This document shows, in pieces, positions 8,721 through 15,705 of a stretch of DNA of 64,000 bases. Below the pieces are notes generated by a model, which made no database searches, was not told the DNA's origin, and was given only the letters and a program-made list of their open reading frames with translations. The DNA lies in NCBI GenBank assembly GCA_965220875.1, contig OZ244849.1, positions 372,001-436,000 on the forward strand, in the 5' to 3' direction. This DNA is from WTFY01 sp965220875. Its GTDB lineage: Bacteria > Pseudomonadota > Gammaproteobacteria > UBA4575. Numbering within the stretch: position 1 is the first letter of the stretch; every line of letters starts with the position of its first letter. The position numbers were made by a program, and so were the translations under genes.

Positions 8721-9839
8721 ATAGATATTGACGAGGCAGTCACACTTACCCAGGACCGTCTTGCCGAAGAGGGCGGTACCATGGGTGAATTGCTTGAGCA
8801 CTTTCGAAACAGGATTTCTCCGATTCTTATCGGAGTCCCGGAATGGGAGCGCATACTCGAATGTGCCAGGAAACATCCCATTACCATGGGCGCCCTTCCG
8901 TTCGGCTTTGAACTGCCGTTGCATACACACAGGCCTGAAGCGGATTTCGGCGTTTCCCTGGCAAGCGGAACCAGGGCGGCAGGGTTTTTCCTGGAGCGTG
9001 CACGAACTGACAGGACTGATGAGACTGCAAAAGCGATCGCGTGGCTGTGCAAGCAAATGGATGCCGAAAACTCACCCCTGCGTGAAATCGTAGGCCGCAA
9101 GCTGATGCTGGAATATGACATCGGCCCGGCGCAGGGAGGCGACTGTTCGCTTCCGGGAATGTTCCTTCGGCCCGGAGAACGGCCAATTATCGGAGCCCGT
9201 GGTCAGGTGAACGATATCGGTCTGGTGGTTGAAGCGCTTGTCTCCAGTGTAGGCTGGGAGATGCATGACACCAAGCGGGAGAATGTCGAACGAGCCTACC
9301 TGGCGCAGCCAGGAGATACGCGCATGGATTCGTTCGGCGTATTCCCGTCCCGCTCACGTGCAATCCGCCTGGCAATCATGGGCTTCAAATCGCAGCAGGA
9401 AATATGTAGCTATCTTGAAAACACGGGTTGGCCGGGCCAGGTCTCTGCGGTCGATTCCGTGATTGCACGCTTCAAGAAACGCGTGAACATTGTCAGGACC
9501 GGGGTGAACATTGACGTGCAGGAAGAAGGTGTCGGTCCGACGCTCGGCCTTACGCTTATCGTCAAGCAGAGATATACAAAGGATTCACGTTATTGGCTCG
9601 ACGGCCTGACCGACTGGGATCCGTTTCTGGATGCCCTTGGTCATGAGGACCTTGTAAACACGGAGAAGCTGACGGCACTTGCTGGCTGGGTTTCGAAACC
9701 GACAACGCTTTTTGCGAAGACCGGGCGTTTTGTCATGCTACGTGGCATTCACCACATCAAACTGGTCATATCTGAAAATCAACTCCGAAAAGCGAAAGCC
9801 TACGTGTTCATGGTGCTTTCCGGAGCGGTTTCAATCTGA
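8721..9839 (+). CDS. Unrecognised protein of the NHLP locus, possible AUA or AUU start
   Basis: I do not recognise this protein. The first ATG in frame is at 8781 (352 residues), but coding-like sequence (IDIDEAVTLTQDRLAEEGGT) extends back to 8721, and TGAGGAG sits at 8708-8714, six bases before an ATA codon at 8721. No ATG, GTG or TTG occurs in frame between the upstream stop at 8703 and 8781. Initiation at ATA (8721) or ATT (8727) would give about 372 residues. There is no signal peptide or membrane segment. Distinct stretches are PFGFELPLHTHRPEADFG, TLGLTLIVKQRYTKDSRYWL, DGLTDWDPFLDALGHEDL and RGIHHIKLVI. It follows the leader-cyclase gene on the same strand, suggesting a joint role in peptide maturation. 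Confidence 0.7.
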   Translation: MDIDEAVTLTQDRLAEEGGTMGELLEHFRNRISPILIGVPEWERILECARKHPITMGALPFGFELPLHTHRPEADFGVSLASGTRAAGFFLERARTDRTDETAKAIAWLCKQMDAENSPLREIVGRKLMLEYDIGPAQGGDCSLPGMFLRPGERPIIGARGQVNDIGLVVEALVSSVGWEMHDTKRENVERAYLAQPGDTRMDSFGVFPSRSRAIRLAIMGFKSQQEICSYLENTGWPGQVSAVDSVIARFKKRVNIVRTGVNIDVQEEGVGPTLGLTLIVKQRYTKDSRYWLDGLTDWDPFLDALGHEDLVNTEKLTALAGWVSKPTTLFAKTGRFVMLRGIHHIKLVISENQLRKAKAYVFMVLSGAVSI

Positions 9840-9963
9840 ATCTCAGCCTTGAACGGCCACACCGAACCGCCCTGTGCCCGTATGGCGCACAGCGTTTCAC
9901 TGCAAACTGCGCACGGATGCAGAGGGTTCCGCGTCTTGACCGGCTACTCGCCGGCTATCAGAT

Positions 9964-10215
9964 CTACCAGCAACAGCAAAGGCCGGCTGAAATAGCCTCG
10001 AGCTGCTCCTCAGTGATGTTTGGGTCCGGTGGCAGTGCAAGGTGCACTGTCTGCATGTCGCTCTCATGGACCACGACATTCATCGAATCGGGAATTGTAA
10101 TACCCAGTTCCCCACTGATGGTAGATTTTGGATCATCAAGAAGCTGTTGCCTGAACTCCGCATCCAAGGCAGACTTCTCAACAATCTGCTTCAGCATGTC
10201 ATCACCGCTTCTCAT
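9964..10215 (-). CDS. NHLP-leader TOMM/RiPP precursor peptide with core LCCCW
   Basis: An 83-residue precursor. Residues 8-63 are an NHLP leader (SALDAEFRQQLLDDPKSTI, then GELGIT, closing HLALPP at 58-63). A linker ITEEQLEAISAG ends in Ala77-Gly78, a typical C39 cleavage site. What remains is only LCCCW (79-83), with three adjacent cysteines. The start ATG has AGGAG seven bases upstream. The likely modifiers are the cyclodehydratase at 13250-15598 and the exporters at 1508-6660. A core of five residues is very short for a TOMM. If all cysteines are cyclised it would carry three contiguous thiazoline rings. No second free precursor was found in the window. Confidence 0.88.
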   Translation of the reverse strand: MRSGDDMLKQIVEKSALDAEFRQQLLDDPKSTISGELGITIPDSMNVVVHESDMQTVHLALPPDPNITEEQLEAISAGLCCCW

Positions 10216-10237
10216 GATGATTCTCCTGTATTCAGAT

Positions 10238-10254
10238 TGTTAATGACATTAACA
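10238..10254. promoter_or_regulatory. Perfect palindrome upstream of the precursor gene (putative operator)
   Basis: TGTTAATGACATTAACA is an eight-base inverted repeat around a single central base. It lies 22-38 bases upstream of the precursor ATG, in an AT-rich patch. A weak minus-strand promoter (TTGACT, 17 bases, TAACGT) lies just further upstream, around 10274-10302. The position suits a repressor or activator site controlling the peptide; the regulator is not in the window. Confidence 0.5.
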
Positions 10255-10504
10255 CGTCCGTGATATGACGTTAGCATGGCTATTTCAGGCAGTCAAGACC
10301 GCGGAATTCCGGCTCAGTATGCAAGCTTTTCGGGGAAGCCGCTTTCCGCCTCGTTTTTCTGATCAAGTTCCCTTCCCGGGGCTTGTGCCTGAAGGTGTTT
10401 GAAGCCGGCAGCCCGGATCGCACGCCCTGGTTCGAAGGAGTGCATGGACCCGGAAACGGGCTTGAGAACGCGCTTCCTGCTCAAGAAGGCGCTCGGAATG
10501 AACT

Positions 10505-12835
10505 TCAGTCGGGTGCAAGCGCGGTCCGCTTTGCAGTACTCCGGTCCACCGCTGTCAGCAACGCAGGCAGGAGCGTCAGGTCGGCAATGAATGCAAAGGC
10601 AATAATCATCCCGGTCAGGACGCCCACCTGCGCGGTGGGAACGAAGGGTGAAAACATAAAAATCAAAAAACCGGACACCAGCACGACCGTCGTTGTAAAC
10701 AGGGCCCGGCCTGCCGTGTCAAAGGCGTAGCGTACCGCTTCTTCGGGGCTCTGGCCGTATTCATTTCGCGCACGTTGGTACTTGCTGAGAAAATGCACAG
10801 TGTCATCCACGACGATGCCGACGGTCATGGCCACCACGACAGACAGCGAAAGTCCAACCTGTCCGACCATCAATCCCCAGACACCGAAGCCCAGCACTGC
10901 AGGAATCAAATTGGGAACGATGCTTATCAAGCCCAGCCGCAGCGATCGCAACGCGACGAGCAGAATGACAGAAATTGCCAAGAGGACAACCATTGTCCCA
11001 ACTAGCATGGCTCGAATGTTGCGATGCCCGATGTAGGCGAACAACGCTGCGGGGCCGGTGCTGTTGACGCCGGCAACATGCGGTGCATTTTCCTTGAGCC
11101 ATGCCTCGGCATGCGCATTCAGTTCAAGCACTTCTTGCGAAGAAAGTGTGGCCGCCGAGATCGTTACCCTGGTGGCTGATCTGGACCTGTCAATCTGATT
11201 GTTCAGGTCCAAGCCCTGCGGAAGCGAGAGTTCGTAAAGCAGCAGGTATTGTGCCGCCAGTTCTTGGCTTTCCGGTATCCGGTAGGCAGCCGGGTCGTCT
11301 CCGTGCATGCTCTTGTTAAGTTGTCGAAAGGTATCGGTAATGACCGATACGTGGCGGACAGGGGGCTGTTCACGGTACCAGTCGGCGAAGCTCGAAACCT
11401 CGGCGAGGAAAAGTGGATCGGTGACACCTCCCTCGGCAGAGGCTTGCAGCGAGTACTCGAGCAGGGTGTTGCCGCTCAGGTGCTCGTCCATGAAGTCCAC
11501 GTCCTGCCGGAATTCAACGCCCTCATTGAAAAAATGGACCAGAACATCATTGAGTTCGTTTCGCGGAATGGACAGAATCATCGCAAGCACAACCACCAGC
11601 CATCCCCAAAACAGCGGCTTTCTATGGCGCAACACAACGTCCGCCAGGCGGTGCATTGTGGGTCCGCGGAGCAGCCGACGGTCCTTGCCCGCACGGATGG
11701 GAAGAAGCGAAAGCAGGGCCGGAAGAAAGGTGACGGAGAGAACGAAGGAGGCGACGATTCCGAATGCGACAAAGTTCCCGAGATGGCGGTAGGGTGGCAC
11801 TTCGGAAAAGTTCATGCTCAAGAATCCAATCGCCGTTGTGAGGCTCGCCAGAAATACCGGGTGCAAGTTGAGCCTGACAGATTCAACGATGGCGTCGTGC
11901 TTGGAATCCCCCGCACGCAAACGCTGCTGCACAGCCACCAGCAAGTGCACGCAGTTTGCCACGACGATCATCAGCACGATGGTCGGTGCGGGCGCGACGG
12001 GCGGGGAAAAGGGTAAACCGACCCATACACCCAGGCCTACAGACGTGAGAATGGAAAAGACTATGACAATTCCAGTCGCCGCCACCCCTGCCCAGCCCCG
12101 TGTGAGGACACCAAGGATCAAGGCCATGAGCAGCAGGCTCGCAGGCAGGAAAACCTTCTGGCTGTTGATCGAGGCTTCCAGGAAGGTTTGGTTGATCATG
12201 ACCGTGCCGACGATGCGAAGGTCTATGTCGGGAAACCGTTCTTCTGCCTCCGCGGCAACCGACCTGGCATATTCGGCGATTTCGGCCACAGCCTCCAGAA
12301 GGCCCTCCTCTGGCAACTCGACCGTGATGTTTACAACGCTGACATCGGCATTCCGGGCCAGAATAGTGCCTGCGATACGCGGGTCGGACAGGGCAACGTC
12401 ACGAATTCGTGACCGCACCTCGGCCTGGGCCAGTTCCTGCGGATCAACAAGGTCCCGCACATACAGGTCGTCGCCATCGGCGGTCGTGTACTGGAAATTG
12501 GCGAGTGAGTCGACTCGCCTTGAATAGGGCGTTAACCAGGCAGCTTCCGTGAGCCAGACGGCGGCCGACAGTGCGTTTTGCGAGGTCGCGTCACCATCGT
12601 CCGGGGCAATCAGGAACACGATGTTCTCGTTCTTCCCGTAAGTATTCTCCAGTGCTTCCAGTCCCAGAAGCTGCGGATTGTCTTCGTCGAAGAAGATTCG
12701 GTAGTTGGCTGAGAATTCAATCAGGGCGATGCCGCTTGATGCGCCCGCGACCAGTAACAGCGTGGCCAGGATGACCAGCCAGCGGGCCGTGAGCACCTGT
12801 TTGGCAAATCGCCTGGCAAATTGCCCTTTTTCCAT
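10505..12835 (-). CDS. MMPL/RND-family transporter
   Basis: A 776-residue inner-membrane transporter from the ATG at 12835. TTG at 12901 and ATG at 12898 are in-frame alternatives that add 21-22 residues, but homologues start close to the first helix (RWLVILATLLLVAG). Two halves are visible, each with a large periplasmic loop (FFDEDNPQLLGLE and FFNEGVEFRQDVDFMDEHLS) and five or six helices. The second half carries GIVVDDTVHFLSKY, the Asp-containing proton-relay helix of this superfamily. It resembles the exporters partnered with LolA-like proteins such as that at 1-564, and may move a lipid-like or hydrophobic peptide product. The substrate is inferred only from context. Confidence 0.85.
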   Translation of the reverse strand: MEKGQFARRFAKQVLTARWLVILATLLLVAGASSGIALIEFSANYRIFFDEDNPQLLGLEALENTYGKNENIVFLIAPDDGDATSQNALSAAVWLTEAAWLTPYSRRVDSLANFQYTTADGDDLYVRDLVDPQELAQAEVRSRIRDVALSDPRIAGTILARNADVSVVNITVELPEEGLLEAVAEIAEYARSVAAEAEERFPDIDLRIVGTVMINQTFLEASINSQKVFLPASLLLMALILGVLTRGWAGVAATGIVIVFSILTSVGLGVWVGLPFSPPVAPAPTIVLMIVVANCVHLLVAVQQRLRAGDSKHDAIVESVRLNLHPVFLASLTTAIGFLSMNFSEVPPYRHLGNFVAFGIVASFVLSVTFLPALLSLLPIRAGKDRRLLRGPTMHRLADVVLRHRKPLFWGWLVVVLAMILSIPRNELNDVLVHFFNEGVEFRQDVDFMDEHLSGNTLLEYSLQASAEGGVTDPLFLAEVSSFADWYREQPPVRHVSVITDTFRQLNKSMHGDDPAAYRIPESQELAAQYLLLYELSLPQGLDLNNQIDRSRSATRVTISAATLSSQEVLELNAHAEAWLKENAPHVAGVNSTGPAALFAYIGHRNIRAMLVGTMVVLLAISVILLVALRSLRLGLISIVPNLIPAVLGFGVWGLMVGQVGLSLSVVVAMTVGIVVDDTVHFLSKYQRARNEYGQSPEEAVRYAFDTAGRALFTTTVVLVSGFLIFMFSPFVPTAQVGVLTGMIIAFAFIADLTLLPALLTAVDRSTAKRTALAPD

Positions 12836-12901
12836 GCCGCGCTCGCTCACAGGACTGACGCGACTAGCTGCGAACGACCTTGGCGGCAAGTCGCGCATCA
12901 A

Positions 12902-13249
12902 GCTTCATAGCAACGGAAGCCTCATGCCAGGTAATAAACATGCCATTTCGCAGCCTGCAACCCTATTACTCCGAGAGCAGTCCAACTTAGACCACGTGCT
13001 CCGAATCCACTGAGTCCAAATCAAGGTTGATCAAGGTATTTACCATCCGCGGCAACACAGACTGAAGGTCAATGCGATGGAGAATATAGTCCGCCGGGAA
13101 GGAATGTCAACGAATTTGTACAGGTCCTGCAGTGCCCATACACACTGACCCGGATTGCACGCTAAGGGTCCGACAGACCTGGGCAACATCCCCTGCAGGA
13201 TGAGGCTCATTTCCACGGCATGGAGATGTTCTCGAAACAGGCTGGCTCC
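12902..13249 (-). promoter_or_regulatory. Gap with a near-consensus sigma-70 promoter for the MMPL transporter
   Basis: The minus strand has TTGACA at 13110-13105, a 16-base spacer and TATATT at 13088-13083. This promoter points at the MMPL transporter gene, whose start is about 185-250 bases downstream. No gene is supported in the gap on either strand. Confidence 0.5.
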
Positions 13250-15598
13250 TCAAGCGATGACCGGGACGGGGTTGAGGTCGGCCTCTGCCAGCGGTTCTTC
13301 CCGCCAGCCCATGTTGACTGGCACGTCGTACAGGCGCCCCGGTGCGTATCTTTCCCAGAAGTGGCGCAATCCCGGCACGATCACCCGGGCTACCGGCATG
13401 CCGATATCGGGACGGGTCTGGTCAAGTACAAGCATCTCCAGGCCCTTGGCTTTTACCAGTGCACAGCACCGCTCGACATCCTCTTTCACATCCGAAGTTT
13501 CGGGCACGAAATAATCCGGGCGGCCCCGCACAGCGGCCCCGGGATCGGGGGCCAGGTAGGGATATTCCTCAAGCGTGGCGTTCTTCCACCATGACAGGCA
13601 CATCGGGTCATCCACTCCGTACCCGGTATGGCCGGTTTCCGGGCGGGGAACCCAGGTCAGGCACTGGTTCATTTCGCATACTGCACGCAAGGCCGCGATG
13701 TGCGGATCGGTGTGCGCGCCGGCCCCGTACAGGATGTCTTCGGGTTGTGAATCGGTTCGCCGCGAGACGGCAATAAAGGCCGGAATGCCAAAATCACTCG
13801 TGATATCCAGCAGCCACATGTCGCGGTGGAGCTTTCGGTAGTAGTCCTGTGCATCCGCAAGGTAGACGTCGTCAAAACTCTCCAGGTCGACCGCGGGAAA
13901 GCGCAGCCGGTTGTACCACCAGATGGCAAACGCATCACGTTCCACCAGCTCGAAAAATCCCTGTAGGATGGCTTCCTCCAGCGTGTTGCCGGCCGCACAG
14001 CCGTTCGAATCCGCAATCAAGTCTGAAGTGCCTCGCTGCTCCGGCGTCATGCTGTAGAGCATGGAGGTCGGAAGGTAACAGTGCCGATCTCGCGCAAGCG
14101 ACCAAACCGGCGACCACTCGATCGCAGCCTCCGGGTCGAGCCGTCCGGGAACAAAATTGTAGGGATGTTGCCTGGCATTGATCTCGCGTGCATGGTCGAA
14201 CTGGTGATCACTGAATAACTGGACCTGGTTCGGGTGGATGGCGTCGCACTCCTGTTCCTTGTCAAAAAATTCTGAAAACCGTTTGCAAGTACGGATCTCG
14301 TCCCCGTGGAATGCGCCCGAATAGCGCTCGACCGCCTCGCAAAGCGCACTCGCCTCGGACTGTTCGGGGGTGCTTCCCTTGCCTGCACTCTTGCTTCGCA
14401 GGCTGCGTCTCAGTGAGCTCAGGTTTTTGACACGAAGGGCCAAATTGCTGCCTGCCCAATAGACATGAAGCCAGTGATCGTACACATCCGTGGTGCGTTC
14501 GATCCAGGTCACCACCCCGCTGACTGGACTGATGAGATGGCGGTACTTGGCCAGGGTCTCTTCGGGAGACACGGAGCGCACACCGCCACTGTTTTGAACG
14601 TTTTTGGGACTGGACTTGAGGTGCACCGGACTGGCCGGGCGATCAGGGCTGAAGTACCTTTCCTCGCCGCACACAACGCACTGTGGTCGCCTGCGCACCG
14701 GATGCCTCGCCGTTTTCAGTGCAGCGACATCCAGCGTGATTGCATGCTCATGTATCGGTGCCAGCTCCCCGAAGACCAGCCACTTGGCAATCTCGGCCGC
14801 AAACAGCCCGTACACCGTCTCCAGCACCATGGGTTCGGCCGCAAAGGGCTGAAAGGCGGCCTCGGTGCCGGCACGATTGCGCAGGAAGTTGTGCACCTCC
14901 TGCTGGCCCTGCAGGCGATAGGCCAGGCAGGCCCAGCAAGGCCCCTGCTCCGCAGGCCGGAAAACCGGGCCCAGCAATGGAATCATACCTTTTGGCCTGG
15001 CCAGCAACCAAGGTGTGCCAGAGCTGACATGGTGCCGATTGAGGGCCGCATTCCGCTCATCAAGAAAATCGGCACAAATGATAATGGAAAGGGCCGGATG
15101 GCTCCTGTCCAAGTACACACCCATGGCTTCAAGCCGCCGGCCGAGGTGGCGGCCTTCATCGCCGGTTACATCTACCTGCAATGCCTTCAGCCGCTCCTCG
15201 GCATATCGAGGAGTGACACCCTGTGAAGACCAGTACGCCGCCTGCCCCTGTTCCATTCTGTACTCCCCCGAGACAATGTACCCCTTGGTTGTCAAGAAGG
15301 TGAGTGCGGTCAGGATATCGGGTCCCAGATGCCTGCCGGTCAGGGATGCCATGATGTCCAGGCGTGTACGGTGGCCATCAAGAAGCGGCAGAATATCGCA
15401 AACCAGCTGCCCATGGAGCAGCGTGTTGAAGGTTTCAGAGACCAGCAGCGCTTGCCGCCCGCCGATCAGCCTGAATTCCAGGTGCGGGACAAGTACGGGT
15501 TTCTCGATGAAACCGCAGTCGGCCTTGGTAGTTTTCTTCAGAATACTGCGGGATGAACCAACGTTCGCTGATGCCTTCCTGTCTGTACTTTTCTCCAA
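13250..15598 (-). CDS. Fused TOMM cyclodehydratase: leader-binding E1-like domain plus YcaO
   Basis: A 782-residue fused azoline-forming enzyme. Residues 1-~330 are the leader-binding/E1-like (SagC-type) part with paired zinc cysteines Cys221-x2-Cys224 (GPCWAC) and Cys307-x2-Cys310 (QCVVC). Residues ~340-782 are the YcaO (SagD-type) ATP-dependent cyclodehydratase. Its nucleotide motifs are visible: SEASALCEAVER at 414-425, NGCAAGNTLEEA at 532-543, and ELVERDAF near 550. It should convert Cys residues of the LCCCW core to thiazolines. The C-terminus is NPVPVIA, not the usual Pro-rich PxPxP ending. No ATG fits; TTG at 15598 with GGAG upstream is the likely start. No flavin azoline dehydrogenase accompanies it. 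Confidence 0.9.
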   Translation of the reverse strand: MEKSTDRKASANVGSSRSILKKTTKADCGFIEKPVLVPHLEFRLIGGRQALLVSETFNTLLHGQLVCDILPLLDGHRTRLDIMASLTGRHLGPDILTALTFLTTKGYIVSGEYRMEQGQAAYWSSQGVTPRYAEERLKALQVDVTGDEGRHLGRRLEAMGVYLDRSHPALSIIICADFLDERNAALNRHHVSSGTPWLLARPKGMIPLLGPVFRPAEQGPCWACLAYRLQGQQEVHNFLRNRAGTEAAFQPFAAEPMVLETVYGLFAAEIAKWLVFGELAPIHEHAITLDVAALKTARHPVRRRPQCVVCGEERYFSPDRPASPVHLKSSPKNVQNSGGVRSVSPEETLAKYRHLISPVSGVVTWIERTTDVYDHWLHVYWAGSNLALRVKNLSSLRRSLRSKSAGKGSTPEQSEASALCEAVERYSGAFHGDEIRTCKRFSEFFDKEQECDAIHPNQVQLFSDHQFDHAREINARQHPYNFVPGRLDPEAAIEWSPVWSLARDRHCYLPTSMLYSMTPEQRGTSDLIADSNGCAAGNTLEEAILQGFFELVERDAFAIWWYNRLRFPAVDLESFDDVYLADAQDYYRKLHRDMWLLDITSDFGIPAFIAVSRRTDSQPEDILYGAGAHTDPHIAALRAVCEMNQCLTWVPRPETGHTGYGVDDPMCLSWWKNATLEEYPYLAPDPGAAVRGRPDYFVPETSDVKEDVERCCALVKAKGLEMLVLDQTRPDIGMPVARVIVPGLRHFWERYAPGRLYDVPVNMGWREEPLAEADLNPVPVIA

Positions 15599-15705
15599 GC
15601 TAGAAATTCTCCGACTCCGGGGTACTGCCTGCCAGACCGATCATGCCAGTCGGCATCATTCCGTCATGGGCTCTTGTAACCTTCCCGCCCGTACTGTGTG
15701 CAAAC

